From contig NZ_JAUPEC010000002.1 of NCBI RefSeq assembly GCF_030551755.1, positions 244,618-308,617 on the forward strand: a DNA stretch of 64,000 nt, read 5' to 3'. Shown here piece after piece: positions 54,597 through 63,923 of the stretch; position 1 is the stretch's first letter, and the number at the start of each line of letters is the position of its first letter. A program made the position numbers and the translations under genes. The DNA comes from Pseudocolwellia sp. AS88. Its GTDB lineage: Bacteria; Pseudomonadota; Gammaproteobacteria; Enterobacterales; Alteromonadaceae. The notes beneath the pieces were generated by a model, which ran no database searches, was not told the origin of the DNA, and saw nothing but the letters and a program-made list of their open reading frames with translations.

Positions 54597-55460
54597 TTAT
54601 TTAATAGCATCGTGCGCAGAGGTATCGTAATCGATGCGATGGTTGCCATGGTAAACATTAAATTGATTGTTTTTAGTAAAGCCAATTAAGGTGATATTAA
54701 ATTGTATTGCCGCCGAAATAGCTAAGCTTGATGGAGCACCAATGGCTACAATTACAGGTATAGCGGCTGTAATGGCCTTTTGCATTAATTCAAAACTAAT
54801 ACGACCACTTAAAACGAGTATCGATTTTTCGTCATGTTTATTGTTAATAATTATATCGCCAATCACTTTATCAACGGCGTTATGACGACCTACATCTTCA
54901 TAAACACAGCGCCACTTATTATTTACAACATAACCTGCACCATGTACTCCGCCCGTTTGCTGAAATAGCGGTTGATGAGATTTAAGGTCGTTAGCAAGCG
55001 TTATAATATCAGCACTTTTTAGCCAAGCGTTTTCGTTATTTATAATACTTTCAATGCTAATCGCTAAACTATTTAGAGATGTTTTACCACAAATCCCACA
55101 ACTTGATTGGCTGGCGAAAGCGCGAGTTATTTTTTGCCAGTTTGGTTTTACTGACGCTGCTAATTTAACGATAACATGATTATTATTTTGTGATTCATCA
55201 TTAATTTTTATGTTGAGAATATCTTTTTCTAAATTAATAATTTGTTCGTTAAATAAGAAGCCGATGACGAGCTGGGTATCTTTACCTGGTGTTCGCATAA
55301 CAACAGTTAAATCAGTGGTTTTATAATCGTTTGAATCGGCATCTAGGTAGTATAAAGAAATTAACAAAGGTTCTTCAATAATGACATAGTCTTCAATTGC
55401 ACTATGGGTCTGCTGAGTAAAGTAACGTTGATTTATTTGTTTTAAACCGATTTCTTTCAT
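54597..55460 (-). CDS. fdhD: Formate dehydrogenase accessory sulfurtransferase
   Basis: A 287-residue FdhD, which carries sulfur from the cysteine desulfurase to the molybdenum cofactor of FdhF-type enzymes. The functional pair CGIC is at Cys121 and Cys124, the same numbering as in E. coli FdhD. Other family motifs are GGVHGAGYV, VYEDVGRHNAVDKVIG, LVLSGRISFELMQKA and a C-terminal LIGFTKNNQFNVY. The start has only a weak ribosome-binding site. It leads the fdhD-ydeP pair. Confidence 0.97.
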   Translation of the reverse strand: MKEIGLKQINQRYFTQQTHSAIEDYVIIEEPLLISLYYLDADSNDYKTTDLTVVMRTPGKDTQLVIGFLFNEQIINLEKDILNIKINDESQNNNHVIVKLAASVKPNWQKITRAFASQSSCGICGKTSLNSLAISIESIINNENAWLKSADIITLANDLKSHQPLFQQTGGVHGAGYVVNNKWRCVYEDVGRHNAVDKVIGDIIINNKHDEKSILVLSGRISFELMQKAITAAIPVIVAIGAPSSLAISAAIQFNITLIGFTKNNQFNVYHGNHRIDYDTSAHDAIK

Positions 55461-56081
55461 AACAATTTTGTTAAACCATTTCTTTTGAGCACCTCAAATA
55501 GATAAGGGATTGGGTGCTGAGTATGATGTTCTGTTGCCACAGTATACACCCAGCAAATAAGAGTTAAATTTTTTGTCTGAATAATTTTATGCAAATGATT
55601 TTTTATGGATAAGGCTTTGAAGCGTTTAGTTGAGCATGTAGCCTTTTGAAAAATTTAGCTGAATAAATTCAATTATGTATTTCGTGATAACTTTGCGGAT
55701 ACTGAGCTGTTTGTTAGTGAATTTTTTCAGACGTTAGGGTTATCTCAGCCTAAAATTTCTTAGAGTTAAGGTCTGTTAAGGTAATATGGATTATTACTAA
55801 TCTACTTATTGCCTTGTAAACAGTCTTTGCTGTTAACTCGTTATAGCATAGTTACCTTTTTATAACGCTCGAAAAAAGGAGGCGGGGCGGATGTAGACCT
55901 TACTTTAGTTAATGCTATGAGCGTTAATTAATACTTAGCTTAGTTGTTTTTTGTATGAAAATGTTTATATAAGTATTTTATTTCTAAAGGAAAGTACAGG
56001 TAAATTATAAGGAAAACTAAACAGATCAAATAAGCACTTCTTGTATGTTCTAATTCGTTTTATACTAGAGCGCTGGCTAAC
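55461..56081. other. Long intergenic region
   Basis: 621 bases between the divergent fdhD and TPR-GGDEF genes. A stop-bounded plus-strand stretch at about 55656-55763 encodes LNKFNYVFRDNFADTELFVS and 14 more residues without a start codon; it may be a gene remnant or chance. No RNA gene or repeat copy is recognised. Confidence 0.35.
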
Positions 56082-58016
56082 TTGTTAATAGTTTTATATT
56101 TGCTTCATCATTTTATAAAAACCAAAATAAAATTACTAAAAAGAATACACATTCTACTTATGCTGTGTTCTTTTTTGTTGATCCCATTGCAAAGCCTCTC
56201 AAATGAACTTTCACCCTTAAAGTTTGACGAAATAATGACAAAGATAGAGTCATTACAAAAAAATGATTTAGTTACTGCCATTAAACTCGCCAAATTTTAT
56301 GAGAAATACCTACCTGATTTTCGTATAGAAGAACGTATTAGTTTTAAAAAACTACAAGCAGAGCTTTATATAATAAAAATGGAATATCATTTAGCTAAAG
56401 AAGCAGCTAATGACGGTCTAAACCAAACTAAAAAGCTTTCTCATCCGAATATTAATATGGCAGAACTACTTAATTTAAGAGGTTACTCTTATGACAATTT
56501 AGGTAACTCAGAACCTGCTATACAAGATTATTTGTCGGCATTAGAAATAGCTGAATCTTTGGATGACGATAAGGTTGTTATTATTAGTTTGATAAACTTA
56601 GGTGCTATAGATTATGGCAATGAGAGGTTTCAACGATCTTTAATTCTACTTAATGAAGCCTTATTGTTAGCTCAAAAGCTCAAGGATGATAAGTCTCTAG
56701 GATTAGTTTATTTTGAATTAGGGTCGCTTTACAGTCATTTTCAGTTAGAAAGTAAAGTACAAGAGTTTTATGAGAATGCGAAAACTTATTTTATTAAGGC
56801 AAATGAATCATATTTAGTTACAAGAGCTATACAGAATATAGCTATTACACACGCAAAAAGTAAGGAGTATTTATCAGCAATTTCTTTGTATGAAGAAATG
56901 ATAATCAAAGCTAAAAAAAATGGTGTTTTCTTTAACCTATCTAATATGTATTCCAAACTAGCACAAGCCTATTTAAATAAACCCTTAAGTGACCCTAATA
57001 CAGCTTATAAATATATTATTAGTGCAGAAAAATACCTTGATTTAGTGAAGGAGCCTAGTTCAGAAATACTTATTGGGATTAACAAAGCTGATATTTTAAA
57101 TCATTTAGAAAGATATAAAGAGGCGATGAATGCTATTAACTATGCTGAAGAGATGTTGTCTGAGCAAGATGAGCATATTCGTACATATTCATATCAAGAA
57201 ATCTTGCGCATAAAATCAGAAATTTTTTATAATCAGGGTTTTTACCAAGAAGCTTATCAAGCGCAAAACCAATACCATGAAAATGTTTTGGAAATAAATA
57301 ACCGTAATAATTTTTATGCCCTAGAGGGAATGCGAATTGAGTATGAAAGTAAGCAACATGAGATACAAGCAAAAGCATTAGAAAAAAAACGCCTTATACA
57401 ATTACAGGCATTAAAAGAAGTTAATGAGAGTTATCAAGAACGGACTTTTTATATCATTATCTGTATTTTTACTATGTTGAGTTTAGTGTGGTTTTATTCT
57501 GTTAACTTAAAAAATCGAAAAAAATTACTTGATAGCAGAGGTTCAGATCATTTAACAGATATACCTAACCGCCAAAGTATTTTATTGGCTGGCTCCAGTG
57601 CATATAATCAAGCGATTGCTAATGAGTTTAATGTAATGCTTATCAAAGTAGATAACTTTACCAATATAAACCAAGTGAAAGGCTATGAAATTGGTAACAG
57701 TATTTTAATTGAAATCTCATTAATTATATTGAATATTATTGGAGAAAATGCGCTTTGTGGAAGGTATTCGAGTAATGAGTTTATCGTGTTCTTACCAAAT
57801 ACTAGTGCGGTTAAAGCTGAAAGTGTAGCGAATGGAATACATAATACAATTTATAGAAAGTCTTGGGACAAATACGGCTTGAAAGTCGTATCAGTAAGTA
57901 TCGGTATGAGTAATAATGATTTTTCTGTTGAGTCTTATGAGTCACTAATTAAAACAACTAAAACTCTGAAGCAGCAAGCTGTTATTTTAGGTGGTAATAC
58001 AGTATGCATTTCATAA
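56082..58016 (+). CDS. TPR sensor with degenerate GGDEF domain
   Basis: A 644-residue inner-membrane protein. After an N-terminal signal segment (LLMLCSFLLIPLQSLS) come TPR-like repeats in the periplasm (about 60-400), a TM helix (about 455-475; TFYIIICIFTMLSLVWFY) and a C-terminal GGDEF-type domain (about 490-640). The active-site loop reads RYSSNEF instead of GG[DE]EF, so cyclase activity is doubtful. The start is uncertain: TTG 56082 is used because the Lys-rich n-region must be included; TTG 56100 is possible. It overlaps the next gene by 13 bases; the two proteins are paralogous in layout. Confidence 0.85.
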   Translation: MLIVLYLLHHFIKTKIKLLKRIHILLMLCSFLLIPLQSLSNELSPLKFDEIMTKIESLQKNDLVTAIKLAKFYEKYLPDFRIEERISFKKLQAELYIIKMEYHLAKEAANDGLNQTKKLSHPNINMAELLNLRGYSYDNLGNSEPAIQDYLSALEIAESLDDDKVVIISLINLGAIDYGNERFQRSLILLNEALLLAQKLKDDKSLGLVYFELGSLYSHFQLESKVQEFYENAKTYFIKANESYLVTRAIQNIAITHAKSKEYLSAISLYEEMIIKAKKNGVFFNLSNMYSKLAQAYLNKPLSDPNTAYKYIISAEKYLDLVKEPSSEILIGINKADILNHLERYKEAMNAINYAEEMLSEQDEHIRTYSYQEILRIKSEIFYNQGFYQEAYQAQNQYHENVLEINNRNNFYALEGMRIEYESKQHEIQAKALEKKRLIQLQALKEVNESYQERTFYIIICIFTMLSLVWFYSVNLKNRKKLLDSRGSDHLTDIPNRQSILLAGSSAYNQAIANEFNVMLIKVDNFTNINQVKGYEIGNSILIEISLIILNIIGENALCGRYSSNEFIVFLPNTSAVKAESVANGIHNTIYRKSWDKYGLKVVSVSIGMSNNDFSVESYESLIKTTKTLKQQAVILGGNTVCIS

Positions 58017-59215
58017 AACCTAAGAATTTTTACTTATTTATTACCGCTTTATTTTTTACTCTTTTCTTTTCATTCAACGTGTTGGCAAATGAAGATGAAG
58101 AGGCTTTTTATATTCCAATCTTTTCTCTAAATGCAAAAATAGAAAGTCTTATTAAATTAAATGATTTGAAGTCACAAACAGCAATTTCATTAATCGAAAA
58201 ACTCAAAGCTGATTTTGACAAATTAAACTCAGCTGAACAGTATTTATATCTCGTTGTGCAAGCTAATAATACGCAAGGTATCAATAAGCATCATCAAACA
58301 ATTAATTACCTTTTACGAGCAAAATCACTTGAAGCTAAAATTAACCCTGACCAACTCAGTCGCCTGCCTTTTATTAATTTATATAAAACTTTAGCTGAAA
58401 GCTATGCTGGTGTTGGGCAGTTTAAAAAAGCTTACGACGCTAAAAATATTTTTATTACTAAATACGATACCTATTTAAAAAATGAAAGAGATAAACATAT
58501 TTTTGCTTTAGAAGAGAAATATGAAACCCAACGCAAAGAAGATTTGAACCGGTTGCTTAATGAGCAAGCTGAATTGAAAACACTCGAAATAGATGAGTCA
58601 TTAAGTAATGAAGTAACAACACGTCGTAATATATATATTGTGATTTTTTTAGTATTTATATTTGTACTTTTACTATTACGTATGTTGTCAACTAACAAGC
58701 GCTTTCGTGAACTTTCTAAACTGGATATTTTAACGGGGATTAAAAATAGAAAGATATTATTCAGGCACGGAAAAAGTGCAATTAAACGTTGTGTTGAAGC
58801 ACGTTCAGGCTTGTGTTTACTTGCTATAAAAATAGATAATTTTAAGTTGTTAAATGATATTCATGGCGACTACATAGGAGACGAACTACTCAAAAAATTT
58901 GCCCTTTTAGGTACTGAGTCTATGAGAACGCGTGATGTTTTTGGTCGATTAGAGGATGCAACATTTATTGCAGTTTTACCTGAAGCTTCTGAAGATGAGG
59001 CAAAAGCTATAGCACAACATTTAAAAGCTAAAGTGGCTGCTTATAAATTTGATTACGTAGGTATAGACGAACAGTTGAATATGAGTGTAGGGATTGTAGA
59101 ATTGAGTGAATCGTTAAATAATTTTGAATTATTACTTAATACCGCGATGAATGTTTTATATGAAATTAAAGATGGTGGTGGCAAGCAAATCAAAATTTAT
59201 CAACAAGACGCTTAA
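58004..59215 (+). CDS. Membrane protein with degenerate GGDEF domain
   Basis: A 403-residue protein: signal segment (1-28, ending VLA-NED), periplasmic helical region with TPR-like helices and a coiled coil (about 160-200), TM helix (about 207-226; IYIVIFLVFIFVLLLLRML) and GGDEF-type domain (about 240-400). KLDILTGIKNRK and AIKIDNFKLLNDIHGDYIGD keep family features, but the signature is RLEDATF in place of GGDEF. It is therefore probably a catalytically dead partner or c-di-GMP/GTP sensor. The ATG overlaps the end of the preceding paralogue by 13 bases, implying coupled translation. Confidence 0.87.
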   Translation: MHFIKPKNFYLFITALFFTLFFSFNVLANEDEEAFYIPIFSLNAKIESLIKLNDLKSQTAISLIEKLKADFDKLNSAEQYLYLVVQANNTQGINKHHQTINYLLRAKSLEAKINPDQLSRLPFINLYKTLAESYAGVGQFKKAYDAKNIFITKYDTYLKNERDKHIFALEEKYETQRKEDLNRLLNEQAELKTLEIDESLSNEVTTRRNIYIVIFLVFIFVLLLLRMLSTNKRFRELSKLDILTGIKNRKILFRHGKSAIKRCVEARSGLCLLAIKIDNFKLLNDIHGDYIGDELLKKFALLGTESMRTRDVFGRLEDATFIAVLPEASEDEAKAIAQHLKAKVAAYKFDYVGIDEQLNMSVGIVELSESLNNFELLLNTAMNVLYEIKDGGGKQIKIYQQDA

Positions 59216-59536
59216 TTTCACATTAAAAACCTTCTTAATGTATTAAAAATTCAATCAAGTATTTTCCCTTTGTCGATAATCATATAAGCTACATAGCTAG
59301 GCGATATGAATTCGGGATATAAATAAAATTATATTGTTTAACCATAAGATATTAAAATCTAGACACAAACATATTACCCCGAATTCAAGTTAGATTTTTC
59401 ACTTTTTATTGACTAAAAAACTAGCCAATAGAGCGTGCAACATTATAGAAATTCAGTACACATTTGCTCAAAATAATAACTTAAGTTCATCATAAGTTGG
59501 TTATTCAGCTTTAGAAACTTTTTAGGAAACTCATTC
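59216..59536. other. Intergenic region upstream of parC
   Basis: 321 bases without a gene. It contains a 10-bp inverted repeat TGAATTCGGG/CCCGAATTCA at 59307-59316 and 59378-59387, and the AGGAAA ribosome-binding site of parC. Confidence 0.5.
59307..59387. repeat. Inverted repeat, possible mini-element
   Basis: TGAATTCGGG and CCCGAATTCA bound an 81-base AT-rich stretch. The arms match for 10 bases, and the similarity continues loosely (ATAT versus GTAATAT). It could be a very small non-autonomous element or a chance dyad; only one copy is seen. Confidence 0.35.
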
Positions 59537-61846
59537 ATGTCCGATATGCTCGATTATAGTCTTGACGGTGTTGAACAAAAACCCCTTCGAGAATTTACCG
59601 AAGAAGCTTATTTAAACTATTCAATGTACGTCATAATGGATCGTGCATTACCACATATCGGAGATGGCTTAAAACCCGTACAAAGACGAATTATTTATGC
59701 GATGTCTGAGTTGGGTTTATCAGCTTTAGCAAAATACAAAAAATCAGCGCGTACGGTGGGTGATGTATTAGGTAAGTTTCATCCACATGGTGATTCAGCC
59801 TGTTACGAAGCCATGGTATTAATGGCTCAACCATTCTCTTACCGATATCCTTTGGTGGACGGTCAGGGTAACTGGGGGGCGCCAGATGACCCTAAGTCGT
59901 TTGCTGCAATGCGTTATACCGAAGCTCGATTATCTAAATTTAGTGAAGTGTTACTAAGTGAGCTAGGACAAGGAACTGTAGATTGGGTACCTAATTTTGA
60001 TGGTACTATGCGAGAGCCTAAAACGCTTCCTGCCCGTTTACCTCATATCATGCTTAATGGTATTACAGGTATTGCTGTTGGTATGGCAACGGATATTCCA
60101 CCACATAACGTTAGAGAAATCGCGGCTGCTTGTATTCATTTAATTGACACGCCCAAAGCAGAAACAGTTGATTTACTTGAGTATGTTAAAGGTCCTGATT
60201 ATCCAACTGACGCTGAAATTATTACTCCAAAAGCTGAAATTTCTAAAATATATGAAACCGGGCGCGGCAGTATCAAAATGCGTGCTGTGTATGACGTAGA
60301 GCAAGGCGATATTGTTATAACTTCGTTGCCTCATCAGGCCTCTGGCGGGAAAATCCTTGAGCAAATAGCAGCACAAATGCAAGCGAAGAAATTACCAATG
60401 GTGGTTGATTTACGTGATGAAGCGGATCATGAAAACCCAACTCGTTTAGTTATTGTACCTCGCTCAAATCGTGTTGATGTTGAACAGTTGATGCAGCATT
60501 TATTTGCAACAACAGATTTAGAAAAAAACTACCGTGTTAACTTAAATATGATTGGATTAGACAATAATCCGTCAGTTAAGAATTTAGGTACTATTTTAAA
60601 AGAATGGATTGAATATCGACGAGAAACGATAAGACGTAAGCTACAGTTCAGACTCGATAAGGTGTTAGCACGCTTACATATTTTAGATGGTTTACTTGTA
60701 GCCTATTTGAATATTGATGAAGTTATCGAAATTATTCGTGGCTATGATAATCCTAAAGCTGAATTAATGTCGCGTTTTGATTTGTCTGATCGTCAAGCCG
60801 AATCAATCCTAGAAATTAAATTACGCCAACTAGCTAAGCTTGAAGAAATTAAAATTCGGGCGGAACAAGATGAACTAAATATTGAACGTGAATATTTAGA
60901 AAAAACGCTAAATTCGAAAGCTCGTATGAATACGTTGATGAAAAAAGAAATTCTTGAAGCTGCCGAACTATATGGTGATGATCGTCGTTCTGTTCTTGTA
61001 GAGCGTGAAGAATCTAAAGCATTAACAGAAAAAGATTTAGTACCAAGCGAACCTGTAACTGTTGTTGTATCAGAAAAAGGTTGGGCTCGATGTGGTAAGG
61101 GTCATGATATTGATCCGTTAAGTTTAAGTTATAAAGCGGGCGATGAATATCTTTGTTCAGCTAAAGGACGAAGTAATCGACCTGTGGTGTTTATTGATTC
61201 ATCAGGTCGTTCCTATGCTACTGAAGCTCATAGTTTACCTACAGCGAGAAGCCAAGGTGAGCCATTAACTGGGCGCTTTAGTTTATCGTCAGGTGTGACT
61301 TTCGAGCACACTTTGATGGCAGATGATGATTGCAAATACTTGCTAAGCAGTGATGCCGGTTATGGCTTTGTTGGTTCATTTGAAGACATGCTTAGCAGGA
61401 ATAAAAATGGTAAAGCATTATTAAGTTTACCTGCTTCGGCTAAAGTTATGTTGCCGAAGGTGATAAGTAATACAGATACAGCACTTGTTCTTGCTATAAC
61501 CAGTGAAGGTAGAATGCTTTTATTCCCAGTAAAAGATTTGCCGGTGCTAAGCAAAGGTAAGGGGAATAAAATTATCAATATTCCTTCAGCTCGGGCAAAA
61601 GCAAGAGAAGAGTTTTTAACTATTATTGAAGTAATCCAACCAACCAGTGCCATTACTTTACACGCTGGTAAGCGTAAGTTAACGCTTAAACCTTCAGATG
61701 TTGAACACTACAGAGGTGAACGTGGTCGTCGTGGCAGCAAGCTTCCAAGAGGCTTACAACGTGTAGATCGCATTGAAGTCGAAAATCCTATTGTAACCGA
61801 TGAAGCAATAGAACCGGTTAATACAAATACACCGGATGAAAGTTAA
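59537..61846 (+). CDS. parC: DNA topoisomerase IV subunit A
   Basis: A 769-residue cleavage subunit of topoisomerase IV. The catalytic Tyr is Tyr127 ([10 protein letters not shown]). The quinolone-resistance region [13 protein letters not shown] keeps Ser87 and Glu91, which correspond to Ser80 and Glu84 of E. coli, i.e. wild-type. The C-terminal beta-pinwheel domain (about 500-740) includes [12 protein letters not shown] and [13 protein letters not shown]. The start follows TTAGGAAA. It is followed by a small hairpin terminator. Confidence 0.98.
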   Translation: MSDMLDYSLDGVEQKPLREFTEEAYLNYSMYVIMDRALPHIGDGLKPVQRRIIYAMSELGLSALAKYKKSARTVGDVLGKFHPHGDSACYEAMVLMAQPFSYRYPLVDGQGNWGAPDDPKSFAAMRYTEARLSKFSEVLLSELGQGTVDWVPNFDGTMREPKTLPARLPHIMLNGITGIAVGMATDIPPHNVREIAAACIHLIDTPKAETVDLLEYVKGPDYPTDAEIITPKAEISKIYETGRGSIKMRAVYDVEQGDIVITSLPHQASGGKILEQIAAQMQAKKLPMVVDLRDEADHENPTRLVIVPRSNRVDVEQLMQHLFATTDLEKNYRVNLNMIGLDNNPSVKNLGTILKEWIEYRRETIRRKLQFRLDKVLARLHILDGLLVAYLNIDEVIEIIRGYDNPKAELMSRFDLSDRQAESILEIKLRQLAKLEEIKIRAEQDELNIEREYLEKTLNSKARMNTLMKKEILEAAELYGDDRRSVLVEREESKALTEKDLVPSEPVTVVVSEKGWARCGKGHDIDPLSLSYKAGDEYLCSAKGRSNRPVVFIDSSGRSYATEAHSLPTARSQGEPLTGRFSLSSGVTFEHTLMADDDCKYLLSSDAGYGFVGSFEDMLSRNKNGKALLSLPASAKVMLPKVISNTDTALVLAITSEGRMLLFPVKDLPVLSKGKGNKIINIPSARAKAREEFLTIIEVIQPTSAITLHAGKRKLTLKPSDVEHYRGERGRRGSKLPRGLQRVDRIEVENPIVTDEAIEPVNTNTPDES

Positions 61847-61857
61847 AGTATAAGAAA

Positions 61858-61886
61858 ATCCCTGAATATATTTCAGGGATAACTTT
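61858..61886 (+). terminator. Terminator-like hairpin after parC
   Basis: ATCCCTGAA/TTCAGGGAT (61858-61866 and 61872-61880) with a 5-base loop, followed by AACTTT. The T-run is weak. Confidence 0.55.
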
Positions 61887-61912
61887 AATTTATAGCTAAT
61901 ACTAGACTAGTT

Positions 61913-61948
61913 CTAAACATTAAGGTTAGACAGAGGCTTAATGTTTAG
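61913..61948. terminator. 12-bp hairpin at the end of a convergent gene
   Basis: CTAAACATTAAG/CTTAATGTTTAG is a perfect 12-bp inverted repeat with a 12-base loop. It overlaps the stop codon of the minus-strand gene ending at 61945. No long T-run follows, so the terminator role is tentative. Confidence 0.4.
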
Positions 61949-62496
61949 GCCTCTAATTGTTTTATTAATTGTACTAGCTGAGTTATTTTAATATTTGATA
62001 ACTGCCTGTAATCAAAATAGGGGCAAATAATAATTCTTTTTTTAGTATTAATAGCAAAATTTTCAGATAGCCAATAACAATACTCATCTATACCTAACTT
62101 ATTTGCGTAGGTTTTACCCATAATTATGCTAATTACGTTATAACTTTGATCATCTTTCTTTGTTATTATTTCTTCGTAACTAATGGGTGAAAAGATCAGC
62201 TGCTCATTACTTTGTACTTGCAGCAAATATTCATCGCGTAATGATTGCCAAGTAGTAAAGTTATTAGGGGAGTATTCAAATAATAGCTTAGCAAAAACGT
62301 TAAATATTTTACGCCAGTGATTACCTGTTAATTGTTCTATTCTTGCAACATCATTCACTTCTAAAGGTTTTATTAAGCTTAATTCTTGGTATTCAGGTAA
62401 TGGTGGGGGGGTCTCTATATAGACTTGTATTTTTGCATTAGTTGTACCAAAACCAGATTGATTTTTAAGATGAGCAGGAGGTTTTTTATAAGTCAT
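61945..62496 (-). CDS. Uncharacterised conserved protein
   Basis: A 183-residue soluble protein that I cannot assign with confidence. It starts MTYKKPPAHLKNQSGFG and has a proline-rich segment (IETPPPLPEYQEL). The middle contains LTGNHWRKIFNVFAKLLFEY and WQSLRDEYLL; the C-terminus has IIMGKTYANKLGI and IIICPYFDYRQLSNIKITQL. Layout suggests a small globular enzyme-like or binding protein of the Alteromonadales. It follows the DUF3545 gene on the same strand but is separated by a terminator. No signal peptide. Confidence 0.75.
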   Translation of the reverse strand: MTYKKPPAHLKNQSGFGTTNAKIQVYIETPPPLPEYQELSLIKPLEVNDVARIEQLTGNHWRKIFNVFAKLLFEYSPNNFTTWQSLRDEYLLQVQSNEQLIFSPISYEEIITKKDDQSYNVISIIMGKTYANKLGIDEYCYWLSENFAINTKKRIIICPYFDYRQLSNIKITQLVQLIKQLEA

Positions 62497-62514
62497 TAGG
62501 AGTCTTTTTTTAAC

Positions 62515-62542
62515 AATAAAAAACTCGGTTAAACCGAGTTTT
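62515..62542 (-). terminator. Terminator after the DUF3545 gene
   Basis: AAAACTCGG/CCGAGTTTT with a 5-base loop. On the minus strand it is followed by TTTATTG, giving a long T-run with the foot of the stem. Confidence 0.8.
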
Positions 62543-62572
62543 AGTAAAGAGTGAATTTAACCTAAATGAAGG

Positions 62573-62734
62573 TTAATAATCATCGAGCATATAATCTAAA
62601 GGATTATCTAATGCTCTGAGCTCTTTTTCTAGCTGGTGTTGATCTTTTAATAACTCAATTTCACGCCATTTTCTTTTGTTATTGCTTTTAGTTGATTTTG
62701 GTTGCGTATCTAGTACTTCTTGATGTGTGCTCAT
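62573..62734 (-). CDS. DUF3545 family small protein
   Basis: A 53-residue basic then acidic protein. The block NNKRKWREIELLKDQHQLEK followed by ELRALDNPLDYMLDDY matches the DUF3545 family of short gammaproteobacterial proteins. The start ATG 62734 has AAGGAG upstream; an earlier in-frame ATG at 62785 would add 17 unrelated residues. It is predicted mostly helical. Function is unknown. Confidence 0.85.
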   Translation of the reverse strand: MSTHQEVLDTQPKSTKSNNKRKWREIELLKDQHQLEKELRALDNPLDYMLDDY

Positions 62735-63003
62735 GAAATGCTCCTTTTTATACAACAGCCTCTTTTTAATATCATAAGTTTTCAATAAGTGAAATATTTA
62801 ATTTAATCGATCTGATTTAACTGTTTGAATTTTAATCATATTTTATTTTTAATGAATAGTGTTCATTATCAACTAAAAAATCTAATGCTTAAGCTGTAAA
62901 AATTACTAACAAGTTTTAGTTAAAGTTAATAAAAATAAGCCTGTAGCTATGTTATAGTGAATAATATCTGTTATTTTAAACGCTTTAAAACCAAGGTCTT
63001 ATC

Positions 63004-63780
63004 ATGTTAATTGTTGTTTCTCCTGCAAAAAAATTAGATTTTGAAACGCCATCACCAACAAATAAATTTACTCAATCAGATTTATTGGAGCACAGTCAGG
63101 AGCTTATTAATCGTTGCGTAAAGTTAACGCCTGCTGATCTTTCATCATTAATGAGTATTAGTGATCAACTTGCAGGTTTAAACGCTGCTCGTTTTGGTGA
63201 GTGGTCATTACCTTTTACACCTGAAAATGCCAAGCAAGCTGTACTTGCTTTTAGTGGCGATGTTTATACAGGCTTGCAAGCTTATGATTTTAGTGAAGAG
63301 TCTTTTGATTTTGCTCAGCAACATTTAAGAATATTGTCTGGCTTATATGGTTTATTAAAACCTTTAGATTTGGTTCAAGCTTATCGTTTAGAAATGGGTA
63401 CTAAGCTAGATAACGATAGAGGCGCGAATCTTTATCAATTTTGGGGTGACATTATTACAGATAATTTAAATGCTGCTCTTGCTGAACAAGGCGACGATGT
63501 ATTAATTAATTTAGCGTCTAATGAATACTTTAAGTCTGTGAAGAAAAAATCGTTAAAGGCGACTATTGTTACACCTGCTTTTAAAGACTGGAAAAATGGT
63601 CAGTACAAAATGATCAGCTTCTATGCGAAAAAAGCTCGTGGACTAATGGCTAATTACATTATTGAAAATAAAATTTCAAAGTTAGAAGATTTGAAAAACT
63701 TTAATAGTGCAGGCTATGAATATAGTGAAGATTTATCAAAAGGTAACGATTGGGTGTTTACCCGTAAAGAAATGGATTAG
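63004..63780 (+). CDS. yaaA: Peroxide stress protein YaaA
   Basis: A 258-residue YaaA/DUF328 protein, which in E. coli lowers free iron and protects DNA during hydrogen peroxide stress. Typical features are [16 protein letters not shown] at the start, [46 protein letters not shown] and the C-terminal NDWVFTRKE. The 218-base upstream region has a TATAGT -10-like box near 62953; I did not find a convincing OxyR site. It is monocistronic with a strong terminator. Confidence 0.96.
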   Translation: MLIVVSPAKKLDFETPSPTNKFTQSDLLEHSQELINRCVKLTPADLSSLMSISDQLAGLNAARFGEWSLPFTPENAKQAVLAFSGDVYTGLQAYDFSEESFDFAQQHLRILSGLYGLLKPLDLVQAYRLEMGTKLDNDRGANLYQFWGDIITDNLNAALAEQGDDVLINLASNEYFKSVKKKSLKATIVTPAFKDWKNGQYKMISFYAKKARGLMANYIIENKISKLEDLKNFNSAGYEYSEDLSKGNDWVFTRKEMD

Positions 63781-63884
63781 ATCTTATAGAAATTTGAATG
63801 TTCAATGTTCAATTTGCTATTCCTATTAGTATTTTATTCGGTATTAATAAAAGCCAAATGAAGAACTAAGCGAAAAGTTAAAAC

Positions 63885-63915
63885 AAAAAAGCACCATAAT
63901 TATGGTGCTTTTTTT
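63885..63915. terminator. Strong terminator after yaaA
   Basis: A perfect palindrome A6-GCACCATAATTATGGTGC-T6, about 105 bases after the yaaA stop and just before the IS end. Confidence 0.9.
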
Positions 63916-63923
63916 GTGAGCTT

